A stretch of DNA of 64,000 nucleotides from Pseudomonadales bacterium (GTDB lineage Bacteria; Pseudomonadota; Gammaproteobacteria; Pseudomonadales; UBA5518). Below the pieces are notes generated by a model. It was not told where the DNA came from. It did no database searches and saw only the letters and a program-made list of their open reading frames with translations. Both the position numbers and the translations under genes were made by a program. Below are positions 7,112 to 14,381 of this stretch, piece by piece; position 1 is the first letter of the stretch; every line of letters begins with the position of its first letter. The stretch is taken from assembly GCA_024234165.1 (NCBI GenBank), contig JACKOP010000003.1:186001-250000 (forward strand), read 5' to 3'.

Positions 7112-8290
7112 GTGGACGTCAAGCTCAGCGACGAGCAGCAGATGATGGTCGATGTGGCCCGCGAATTCCTCCAGGCCGCGTGCCCGCTCGATACCGTGCG
7201 TGCATGGGAGAAGCTCCCGATGGGCTATTCCGTGCCGGTCTGGAAACAGATGGCCGAAATGGGCTGGACCGGCGCCATTTTCCCCGAAAGCCACGGTGGG
7301 ATGGGCTTCGGCACGCTCGACCTCACGCTGCTGATGAAGGAAATGGGACGGGTGGCCCTGCCGAGCCCGTTCATCTCCACGGTATTGCTCGCGGGCTGCA
7401 CGATATTGCACGGCGGCAGCGAGCGGCAGAAGCAGCAGATCCTTCCCGGAATCGCGGCGGGCAATCTGCTGCTGTCCTTCGCCCTCGGCGAATCCAGCGC
7501 ACAACCCGATGCCGCAACCGTGCGCACCAGCGCACGACGTGTCGGTGACGACTACGTGCTGAACGGCAGCAAGCATTTCGTCGAATTCGCCGAACAGGCG
7601 AACCGCATGGTGGTCGTCGCGCGCACCAGCGAGTCGGATGGTCCAGAGTCCGGATTGACGGTCTTCCTCGTCGATGCGAAGGCGCCGGGCATCGAGTACG
7701 TGCCGCTGCGCACCCTGGCCCTGCAGCCGCAGGCCAAGGTCCTGCTGAAGGACGTCAGGGTCGCTGCCAGCGATGTCATCGGGCGTGTCGATCATGGCTG
7801 GGAGATCGTCGATCCGGTGATCCAGGCGGCAACCGCGATCGTGTGCGGCTACATGACCGGCATCGCAGAGGGCGCACACGAGCTCGGGCTGCAGTATTCG
7901 AAGGAGCGTGTGCAGTTCGGCCAGCCGATCGGAGCCTTCCAGGCGATCCAGAACTACCTGGCCACGGCGTGGGCAAAGAATGTGATGGGCGAGTACCTGA
8001 GCTATTACGCCGCCTGGCTGATCGACAACGAGTTGCCGAGTCGGGAGGCAGTGTCCACGGCGAAGGCTTTCGTCGGCTATTCCGCCGTCGAGGCAACGCA
8101 GCTTGCCACCCAGCTTCACGGCGGGCTTGGCGCCACGGTCGATGCGCGCACCACCCCCTACCTTCGTTGGGCAAAGCAGTTGCAGCAGACGCTCGGCAAT
8201 TGCCAGTACCACGAGAAGATCGTCGCCAGCGAAATCCTCGACAAGGATCCGTTGCAACTGGATGAAAAACACGCAATCGCTCTGAGCTAG
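7112..8290 (+). CDS. Acyl-CoA dehydrogenase, second subunit of a probable heteromeric enzyme
   Basis: 392 residues starting at GTG 7112 (VDVKLSDEQQMMVDVAREFL), with GGAGG 6 bases upstream. The frame remains open further upstream, but that part overlaps the previous gene and has no family similarity. Domains follow the usual order, with the FAD-contact stretch RVQFGQPIGAFQAIQNYLA near residue 270 and LHGGLGATVDART near 335. It starts 17 bp after the previous dehydrogenase. In characterised alpha2beta2 steroid dehydrogenases the two subunits share FAD sites and only one type carries the catalytic base; which one does here is not clear to me. Confidence 0.9.
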   Translation: MDVKLSDEQQMMVDVAREFLQAACPLDTVRAWEKLPMGYSVPVWKQMAEMGWTGAIFPESHGGMGFGTLDLTLLMKEMGRVALPSPFISTVLLAGCTILHGGSERQKQQILPGIAAGNLLLSFALGESSAQPDAATVRTSARRVGDDYVLNGSKHFVEFAEQANRMVVVARTSESDGPESGLTVFLVDAKAPGIEYVPLRTLALQPQAKVLLKDVRVAASDVIGRVDHGWEIVDPVIQAATAIVCGYMTGIAEGAHELGLQYSKERVQFGQPIGAFQAIQNYLATAWAKNVMGEYLSYYAAWLIDNELPSREAVSTAKAFVGYSAVEATQLATQLHGGLGATVDARTTPYLRWAKQLQQTLGNCQYHEKIVASEILDKDPLQLDEKHAIALS

Positions 8291-8299
8291 GAGAGCCGC

Positions 8300-8740
8300 A
8301 TGCCACTGCCACCCGTGATTGACACCCGCTACGACGCGGTCGAAGTCGGGCAGGAGATTCCCGCGATCAGCATCGGGCCGCTGAGCCACACGCAATTCAT
8401 CTTCATCGCGTCGTCGCACCATGACTGGTATCCGGCGCACCACGATGTCGAATATGCCCGCGACCAGGGGTTGCCGGACATCTTCATGAATGCGACCTGG
8501 CAGCACGGCATGTTCCAGCGCTTGCTCTGTGCCTGGGCGGGCCCGAACGCCATTCCACGACGCATCCGTTACCGCATGGGGCGTCCCATCGTGCGTTTCG
8601 ATACGGTGCACGCACGTGGCGTCGTGACCGGCAAGCGGATCGAGGACGGCGAAAGGCTGATCGACCTGGATATCTGGCTCGACAAGCAGGACGCCGACAA
8701 GGTCACCGTCGGCACCGCCGTCGTCGTGCTTGCTGCCTGA
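8300..8740 (+). CDS. MaoC-like hydratase subunit, ChsH1-type
   Basis: A 146-residue single hot-dog-fold protein. The stretch HHDWYPAHHDVEYARDQG followed by DIFMNATWQHGMFQRL and AWAGP corresponds to the ChsH1 subunit of the actinobacterial steroid enoyl-CoA hydratase ChsH1-ChsH2, which has the same D-I-F-x-N ... Q-R ... W-A-G-P pattern. The Asp/His-rich helix would supply the hydratase residues. It should add water to the enoyl-CoA made by the dehydrogenase pair just upstream. GGAGAG lies before the ATG; the gap to the previous gene is only 9 bp. Confidence 0.8.
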   Translation: MPLPPVIDTRYDAVEVGQEIPAISIGPLSHTQFIFIASSHHDWYPAHHDVEYARDQGLPDIFMNATWQHGMFQRLLCAWAGPNAIPRRIRYRMGRPIVRFDTVHARGVVTGKRIEDGERLIDLDIWLDKQDADKVTVGTAVVVLAA

Positions 8741-8750
8741 GGAGAAGCGC

Positions 8751-9326
8751 ATGAGCAATGCAGTTTATGAGACCGATCCAGCGGGCTACGTCTACCGCAT
8801 CGGCAGCGAAGAAGAAGGCGTGCAGTGGGTCGGGCGCGAATCCGAATCGATCGAGCAGCCCTACCCGATCGACGTCGAGCACATCGAGCATTTCGCCGAA
8901 GGCATCCAGGATCCGAACCCGCTGTACTGGAGCGAGGAGTTTGGTCGCCAGACACGCTGGGGTGCTCGCATCGCGCCGTGGGGGGTGATCGTGCTGACCA
9001 GCGAGCACAAGGTGTGGCGTCCGCAGTGGATGGAGCAGAAACCCGAAGCCGGCACTTTCTTCATGACGGTGCCTTTGCCGGGTAACCGCTTGCTGGCGAC
9101 CAATTACGAGATCGAGTGCTTTGCACCGTTGCGTTCCGGTGACCGTGTGTTCAAGCAGGAGCGGCTGGAGTCGATCGTGCCGAAGACCTTCCGTGTCGGT
9201 GTTGGACACCAGGTCACGGTCAAGGCGTTCTTCCGCAACCAGAACGGCGATCTGTGCATCACCGACAGCCGTACCGTGTTTCGCTACCGTGCCGGCACCG
9301 GCGCGGGTTACGACGCGTCACGCTGA
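8751..9326 (+). CDS. MaoC/FAS1-type hydratase subunit, like the N-terminal half of ChsH2
   Basis: 191 residues, hot-dog (MaoC-like) domain: PYPIDVEHIEHFAEGIQDPN, then TRWGARIAPWG, and a C-terminal strand pair (DRVFKQERLESIV, VKAFFRNQNGDLCITDSR). In Mycobacterium ChsH2 a domain of this kind is fused to a C-terminal DUF35 domain. Here the protein ends after the MaoC part, and a free DUF35 protein is encoded two genes downstream (10499-10918). The ATG at 8751 has GAGGAG at 8739-8744, overlapping the stop of the previous gene; a longer in-frame start at 8730 lies within that gene. It probably forms a heteromer with the ChsH1-like protein. Confidence 0.78.
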   Translation: MSNAVYETDPAGYVYRIGSEEEGVQWVGRESESIEQPYPIDVEHIEHFAEGIQDPNPLYWSEEFGRQTRWGARIAPWGVIVLTSEHKVWRPQWMEQKPEAGTFFMTVPLPGNRLLATNYEIECFAPLRSGDRVFKQERLESIVPKTFRVGVGHQVTVKAFFRNQNGDLCITDSRTVFRYRAGTGAGYDASR

Positions 9327-9340
9327 TCGGAGCCGAGCGC

Positions 9341-10492
9341 ATGGATCTGCAACGCAAGGCAGCCATCGTCGGCATCGGTGCGACCGAGTTCTCACGGGAT
9401 TCGGGACGCAGCGAACGCCGACTCGCCGTCGAGGCCGTGCTGGCGGCACTCGCCGACGCGGGCGTCTCTGCCGACGAGATCGACGGACTGGTCGGCTCCG
9501 ACTACGACGACACCAACCAGCTCGACCTCGTCAACGCGCTGGGGCTGCGCAACATCGCCTCCTACGCCACGATTCCGCACGGGGGCGGCTCACCGTGCGG
9601 TGTCACCGCGCACGCCGCGATGATGGTGGCCTCGGGGGCGTGCCAGTATGTACTGGCCTACCGTTCGTTGAACGAACGCTCGGGACACCGCTACGGCAGC
9701 CCCGAGGTGCAGGCAGCATTTCCCTGGGTGCACGGGCTGCATGCGCCGTACGGCCTGGTCGTTCCCGGTGAATGGACCGCGATGCACGCGCGTCGACGCA
9801 TGATCGAGTTTGGCGACACCCGCGAACAGTGGGCCGAGGTACCGGTCAGCTTCCGCGCACATGCCAACCGCAATCCGCGGGCGATGCAATATCGCAAGCC
9901 GTTGTCGCGCGAGGACTACCTGGCGGCGCCGATGCTTGCCGAGCCGCTGTGCCGTTTCGACTACTGCCTGGAAACCGACGGTGCCGTGGCGTACGTGGTG
10001 ACTTCGGCCGAACGGGCCCGGTCGTTGCAAGCGACGCCGGCGTTCATTCAGGCTGCCGTCCAGGCCACGGGATTTCCGATCTGGTACCAGACGAACTACT
10101 ACCGCGACTCGCTGACCACAGGTGACGAGGCGGTAGCGACGGCAGCCAGGCTGTGGCAGACGAGTGGCCTGACGCCGCGCCATATCGACGTGGCGCAGAT
10201 CTATGACCACTTCGCGCCGCTGGTGCTCACCTCGCTCGAGGACTACGGTTTCTGCGGCAAGGGCGAGGCGGCTGCCTTCGTGGGGGACGGGCGGATCAGG
10301 CTTGGCGGCGAGCTGCCGCTGAATACGGCCGGCGGCCTGTTGTCGGAAGGTTATATCCACGGCTGGAACCTGATCCTCGAAGGCGTGCGCCAGATCCGTG
10401 GCACCTCGACCGCGCAGGTCGAGGACGTGGAGTTTTCGCTGGTGACCAGCGGTTGGGGCGCGCCGACCAGCGCGCTCATCCTCTCGAGGTGA
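9341..10492 (+). CDS. Ltp2-like thiolase-fold acyl-CoA retro-aldolase
   Basis: 383 residues of the lipid-transfer-protein/thiolase-like family. It starts MDLQRKAAIVGIGATEFSRD, very like the N-terminus of actinobacterial Ltp2, and shows AYRSLNERSG, ETDGAVAYVVTSAERAR, YDHFAPL (Tyr288), GFCGKGEA and GYIHGWN (Tyr338). No thiolase nucleophilic cysteine motif is present. Ltp2 cleaves the 17-hydroxy-propionyl-CoA side chain of steroids by a retro-aldol reaction and needs a DUF35 partner. The two tyrosines in YDHF and YIHG match positions considered catalytic in that family (from memory, not verified). The ATG at 9341 was chosen because upstream residues are non-homologous. The DUF35 partner follows after 6 bp. 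Confidence 0.85.
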   Translation: MDLQRKAAIVGIGATEFSRDSGRSERRLAVEAVLAALADAGVSADEIDGLVGSDYDDTNQLDLVNALGLRNIASYATIPHGGGSPCGVTAHAAMMVASGACQYVLAYRSLNERSGHRYGSPEVQAAFPWVHGLHAPYGLVVPGEWTAMHARRRMIEFGDTREQWAEVPVSFRAHANRNPRAMQYRKPLSREDYLAAPMLAEPLCRFDYCLETDGAVAYVVTSAERARSLQATPAFIQAAVQATGFPIWYQTNYYRDSLTTGDEAVATAARLWQTSGLTPRHIDVAQIYDHFAPLVLTSLEDYGFCGKGEAAAFVGDGRIRLGGELPLNTAGGLLSEGYIHGWNLILEGVRQIRGTSTAQVEDVEFSLVTSGWGAPTSALILSR

Positions 10493-10498
10493 CTCGTC

Positions 10499-10918
10499 AT
10501 GAACCCGTCCGTACCTCGTCCGTTGCCGCAGATCGATCCAGACCATCTGCCGTGGTGGGAAGGATTGCGCCGCCATGAATTGCTGGTACAGGAGTGCCCC
10601 GCCTGCAAGCGCTGTATATTCCCGCCGCAACCGGCCTGTCCGCACTGCCGTTCACTCGAGCGCGGCTGGCGCCGTTCGAGCGGGCGCGGCAAGGTGTACA
10701 GCTGGGTAACGGTACATCGGGCGTCGCACCCCTGGTTTGCAGATGAGATTCCCTATGCCGCCGTGCTGGTGGAGATGGAAGAGGGCTTTCGCGTCGTCGG
10801 CAGCATCGATTGCCCGCCGGAACGCCTGCACGAAGGCATGCCGGTGGAGGCGGGTTTCGAGGACGTGGACGAGCAGATCAGTCTGCTCAGGTTCCGCACG
10901 GTCGAGGTGGATTCCTAG
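10499..10918 (+). CDS. DUF35 Zn-ribbon/OB-fold protein, probable aldolase partner
   Basis: 139 residues. Residues 18-30 form the N-terminal helix (WWEGLRRHELLV). Cys33/Cys36 and Cys47/Cys50 make a rubredoxin-like zinc ribbon (CPAC, CPHC). The rest is an OB fold starting near GKVYSWVTVHR, with the AVLVEMEEG strand. DUF35 proteins serve as obligate partners of thiolase-fold enzymes, most relevantly of Ltp2, where the partner domain belongs to ChsH2. Location directly after the aldolase supports that role. The stop codon overlaps the end of a convergent gene by 4 bp. Confidence 0.85.
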   Translation: MNPSVPRPLPQIDPDHLPWWEGLRRHELLVQECPACKRCIFPPQPACPHCRSLERGWRRSSGRGKVYSWVTVHRASHPWFADEIPYAAVLVEMEEGFRVVGSIDCPPERLHEGMPVEAGFEDVDEQISLLRFRTVEVDS

Positions 10919-11460
10919 GACGGCCCCGCAGCAGGCGGCGTTGTCTGTGCGTCGCCGTCTGCCGAGTGCCGCCGGTGATGTCTGCCGTCGAAGCGTCCTC
11001 GTGCGTCAGGTCCGCGCGGCGATTGCAGCAGCGCATCCATCATCGCGCGCCGTTCGGCCGCCGGCAGTTCGAGTGCCGTATCGACGAAACGCTGGTGCAA
11101 CTGCTGCTGCAACGCCAGGCCGTGTTCGCGCAGCGCAGTGAGTGCCTGCTCCAGTTGCCCGCGTCGCGGCTGTTCGCGTGCCAGCTCCTCGGCCAGCGCC
11201 ATGCGCAGCGCGTGCATTTCGCGATGCTGACGACGCATCTCCGCCTCCGGCGGCAGCAGGCGCTTGCGCAACTCCAGCCGTCGTGGCCAGGAAACGAATC
11301 CCAGCCGTGCGTCGACCTCGCGTTCGAATGCCGGCGGGTGCATTGCACGTGCGCCCACGCGCCCGGCAAGCACACCGCCGAGGAACAGATTCCCGGCGAC
11401 GGACACCGCGAGCAGCGTCCCGAGCACGGCCGGGCGTGTCAGTTTCTGCATCGTGTTCAC
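10915..11460 (-). CDS. Periplasmic heavy-metal-sensor-like protein (CnrX/Spy-type)
   Basis: 181 residues starting at GTG 11460, which overlaps the upstream stop (GTGA) and has GGAGGA before it. One N-terminal membrane anchor (about residues 10-30, VLGTLLAVSVAGNLFLGGVLAG) is followed by a periplasmic region with long amphipathic helices rich in Arg, Gln, Glu and His (RRQHREMHALRMALAEELARE, LQQQLHQRFVDTAL). This is the architecture of the CnrX/ZraP/Spy-like metal-sensor superfamily. The C-terminus is His/Arg-rich (GRHHRRH). Third gene of a sigma factor, anti-sigma, sensor operon; it probably signals an envelope or metal condition to the membrane protein upstream. Confidence 0.65.
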   Translation of the reverse strand: MNTMQKLTRPAVLGTLLAVSVAGNLFLGGVLAGRVGARAMHPPAFEREVDARLGFVSWPRRLELRKRLLPPEAEMRRQHREMHALRMALAEELAREQPRRGQLEQALTALREHGLALQQQLHQRFVDTALELPAAERRAMMDALLQSPRGPDARGRFDGRHHRRHSADGDAQTTPPAAGPS

Positions 11461-11885
11461 AGTGATTCCTCCAGCGCGCTGGGGTTGCCCAGCAGCAGTT
11501 CGGTGTACGCGGGGCCATCGTCGACGGTATCGATCTGCGCGAAGCCGAGCACGAAGCCCAGCAGCGCCGAGGCCAGAAAGCCGGTCGACAGCCACGCTGC
11601 GTAGCGTGGCCGCGACGATGCGAACACGGGCACCGGCATCGTTTCGGTACCCGGTGCGGCACCGCTCGCGCGTGCAGCGTCCATGATGCGCTCCACGCGA
11701 GCGGCGTCATCCGCTTGGGGTTGCCACGCGTCGAGGAACAGGTCCACGCGCTCGGCGTCGGCCAGGATCGCCATGCCGTCGGGAGTTGCGGCGAAACGGT
11801 CGTAGAGCACGCGCTCGTGTTGCGGCCAGCGTGTGCGCGTGGCGCCATGCGCCAGCGCGAGTTCAGTGAAGCGCCCGATGCTCAT
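11457..11885 (-). CDS. Probable membrane anti-sigma factor
   Basis: 142 residues. The N-terminal ~90 residues are soluble, and one transmembrane helix (about 97-116, AAWLSTGFLASALLGFVLGF) is followed by a short periplasmic tail (TVDDGPAYTELLLGNP). It sits directly after an ECF sigma gene, the usual place for the cognate anti-sigma factor. I see no zinc-binding His-x3-Cys-x2-Cys motif, so it is not a ZAS-type anti-sigma. The assignment rests on topology and neighbours rather than on a recognised domain. Confidence 0.55.
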   Translation of the reverse strand: MSIGRFTELALAHGATRTRWPQHERVLYDRFAATPDGMAILADAERVDLFLDAWQPQADDAARVERIMDAARASGAAPGTETMPVPVFASSRPRYAAWLSTGFLASALLGFVLGFAQIDTVDDGPAYTELLLGNPSALEESL

Positions 11886-11893
11886 GCGTCCTC

Positions 11894-12544
11894 CTAGTGC
11901 AGTTCACTGCGCAGCCGTTCGCGCAGTGCCGCACGTCCGCGCGAAAGCAGCGATTCGAGCGCCCCTTCGCTGATGCCCATGATCGCCGCGGCTTCGGCCT
12001 GCGGCAGGCCTTCGTAGTGACTGAGAACCAGCGCGGTACGCTGGCGTTGCGGCAGCGCAGAGAGTGCGGCCTGCACGCGTGCCGAGCGACGCTCGCTTTC
12101 GAGTCGCTCGACCGGCGTGGGCGCCGGGTCCTGCAGCGTGTCGTCGAGTGCGTCGTGAGTCCGGCGTCTGCGGCGCAATTCGTCGATGGCGAGGTTGTGC
12201 ACCACCCGGTAGAACCAGGTCGTGAAGCGTGCGCGTCCCTGCCAGTCCTGCGCGCCGTTCCACAGGCGCAGGAACGCGTTCTGCACCACCTCTTCGGCCG
12301 TTTCCGGGCTGCCGGTGAGGCGGGTTGCAAAACGCGCTGCCCAGCCGCCATGACGTCGTACCAGTTCGGCAAGCGCTCGCGCATCACGCTTGGCCAACGC
12401 GCCTACGAGTGCCTCGTCCGTCGTCTGCGCGCTGGCGCTCACGTTGCTCCCCGATGGTTCGCCTGCCGGGGGGTCCAGCATTCCCCGTGAAGGTGGGATT
12501 GCCGCCATGTTCGCCGATGTGTCCCTGCCGCTGCCATCGTCCAT
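11894..12544 (-). CDS. ECF-family RNA polymerase sigma factor
   Basis: 216 residues. Sigma region 2 is clear (ALAELVRRHGGWAARFATRL, AEEVVQNAFLRLW, ARFTTWFYRVVHNLAIDELRRR), then an acidic linker and region 4 (LPQRQRTALVLSHYEGLPQAEAA, MGISEGALESLLSRGRAALRERL). It lacks region 3, as ECF factors do. Three in-frame starts exist (12544, 12508, 12481). The first ~35 residues are low-complexity and not conserved in the family, so a later start is possible. It heads an operon with a membrane anti-sigma and a periplasmic sensor, a layout resembling Cnr-type trans-envelope switches. Confidence 0.85.
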   Translation of the reverse strand: MDDGSGRDTSANMAAIPPSRGMLDPPAGEPSGSNVSASAQTTDEALVGALAKRDARALAELVRRHGGWAARFATRLTGSPETAEEVVQNAFLRLWNGAQDWQGRARFTTWFYRVVHNLAIDELRRRRRTHDALDDTLQDPAPTPVERLESERRSARVQAALSALPQRQRTALVLSHYEGLPQAEAAAIMGISEGALESLLSRGRAALRERLRSELH

Positions 12545-12577
12545 GGCTGCCCATCACTCGCGCCCGTACCGATGCCT

Positions 12578-12603
12578 TGAGACGTGTCCGGCGGTCCGAT
12601 TCC
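12578..12603 (-). promoter_or_regulatory. Candidate ECF-type autoregulated promoter
   Basis: On the minus strand GGAATC (12603-12598) is followed after 14 bp by GTCTCA (12583-12578), resembling the GGAAC/CGTC pattern recognised by many ECF sigma factors. It lies 34 bp before the first possible start of the sigma gene. The match is short and is only a candidate. Confidence 0.3.
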
Positions 12604-12635
12604 TTCGCGACGGTCGAGTCGGTTATCGTGCCAGG

Positions 12636-14381
12636 ATGAAGATCTTCTGGCATTTGCGCGCATTCTTCCGCGCCCACTGGCGTCGTTATGCGGTCGCGTG
12701 TCTGATGCTTGCCGGCGTCGCGGTGCTGAACCTGCTGCCACCGGCGATCCTCGGTAGCGTGGTCGACGGCATCGTGGCCGGCACCCTGGATGCGCACGGT
12801 CTGTGGCGCTACGCGGGAGCGCTGGTCGCCATCGCGCTCGGCGTCTACGTGTTGCGCTTCCTGTGGCGGCAAATCCTGTTCGGCGCCTCCTACACGCTTG
12901 GACGCCAGTTGCGCCAGCGTATCCACGCTCATCTGTGCACGCTGTCGCCGGCAGCACTGGCTGCATTTGCGGCGGGTGACCTGATGGCGCGTGCCACCAA
13001 CGATGTGCAGGCGGTGGAGATGAGCGCCGGCGAGGCGGTGCTGTCGATATTCGATGGGCTGGTGACGGGTCTGCTCGTGCTCGGCGTGATGGTGTTCGGG
13101 TTGAGCGGTTGGCTCACCGCGATGGCACTCGCGCCGTGGCCACTGATGGGCTGGGCGCTGTGGCGACTGGGAGTGCAACTGCTGGAGCACTTCGATGGCG
13201 CGCAGGCGGCCTTCAGCCGCCTGAACACGGTGACGCAGGAGAGTGTCGCCGGGTTGCGCGCGCTGCGCGGGCTCGGTGCCGAGGCCCACGCCGAGCGCCT
13301 CTTCGCCGGCGCCTCGGTCGAGGCTGCGGCGGCCAGCCTCGAGGTGGCGCGGATCGACGCACGCTACGATCCGGTCATCTATCTGACCGTCGGCACTTCG
13401 TTCCTGATCACGCTCGGTGCCGGTGCCTGGATGATCGAGCTCGATCGTCTGACGATCGGCCAGCTCACCAGCTTCACGCTCTACCTCGGCCAGCTCGTGT
13501 GGCCGATGTTCGCGTTCGGCTGGATGGCGAACCTGGTACAGCGCGGCAGCGCGGCATGGGCGCGCATCGACGAGTTTCTGCACACACCGTCCGCAGTGCC
13601 CGATACGGGCACGCTGGAGACGGTCAGCGGGCAGCGTCTCGAGGTCGTGGTGCGCGAGTTCGGCTATCCGGGGCGTGTGCAGCCCGCGCTTGCCGACCTG
13701 AGCTTCGTGCTCGAGCCGGGACGGACGCTGGGAGTCGTCGGCCCCACCGGTAGCGGCAAATCCACCCTGCTGGCTCTGCTTGCACGTTTCTACGAGGCGC
13801 CGCAAGTAAGCGTTCACCTCGGTGGCAGGGCGCTTGCAGAGTACCGACTCGATGCGCTGCGTGCGGCAATTGCGTTCGTGATGCAGGAGCCGGTGCTGTT
13901 CTCGGCCACACTGCGCGAGAACCTGCTGCTCGCACGCCCGGACGCCAGCGAGCAGGCCATCGCGAGAGTGCTCGACACTGCAGCGCTCGGCAACGACATC
14001 GCGCAATGGCCGCAGGGTCTGGCCACCGAGGTCGGCGAGCGAGGCATCACGCTCTCTGGCGGCCAGCGTCAGCGTTTGTGTCTGGCACGTGCGCTGCTCG
14101 GGGAGGCGCGCATCCTGCTGCTCGACGATGCGCTGTCGGCGGTGGACGCCGAGACCGAGCACCGCATCCTGGCGGCGCTCGAACGTGATACACGGCATTT
14201 GAGTCGAGTGATCGTAAGCCACCGGCTCTCCACGGTGCAGTCTGCCGACGAGATTCTGGTGCTGCGCGAGGGGCACGTGGCCGAGCGGGGCACGCACGCC
14301 GCGCTGCTGGCCGGTGGCGGTTGGTATGCACAGACCTGGCGCTATCAGCAGTTGGCGGCCGCTGCGGGCGGTATTGCATGA
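12636..14381 (+). CDS. ABC exporter half-transporter, MdlA-like
   Basis: 581 residues from the ATG at 12636 (MKIFWHLRAFFRAHWRRYAV). The longer open frame upstream is antisense to the sigma operon promoter and not homologous. A six-helix exporter domain (about 1-320) is followed by an ATPase domain with Walker A VGPTGSGKST (about 368-377), signature LSGGQRQRL and Walker B ILLLDDALSAVD. The residue after Walker B is Asp rather than Glu, as in the degenerate half of heterodimeric exporters such as MdlAB. The stop overlaps the next ABC gene (ATGA), so the two halves are made together and probably dimerise in the inner membrane. Substrate unknown; drugs or lipids are possible. Confidence 0.88.
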   Translation: MKIFWHLRAFFRAHWRRYAVACLMLAGVAVLNLLPPAILGSVVDGIVAGTLDAHGLWRYAGALVAIALGVYVLRFLWRQILFGASYTLGRQLRQRIHAHLCTLSPAALAAFAAGDLMARATNDVQAVEMSAGEAVLSIFDGLVTGLLVLGVMVFGLSGWLTAMALAPWPLMGWALWRLGVQLLEHFDGAQAAFSRLNTVTQESVAGLRALRGLGAEAHAERLFAGASVEAAAASLEVARIDARYDPVIYLTVGTSFLITLGAGAWMIELDRLTIGQLTSFTLYLGQLVWPMFAFGWMANLVQRGSAAWARIDEFLHTPSAVPDTGTLETVSGQRLEVVVREFGYPGRVQPALADLSFVLEPGRTLGVVGPTGSGKSTLLALLARFYEAPQVSVHLGGRALAEYRLDALRAAIAFVMQEPVLFSATLRENLLLARPDASEQAIARVLDTAALGNDIAQWPQGLATEVGERGITLSGGQRQRLCLARALLGEARILLLDDALSAVDAETEHRILAALERDTRHLSRVIVSHRLSTVQSADEILVLREGHVAERGTHAALLAGGGWYAQTWRYQQLAAAAGGIA

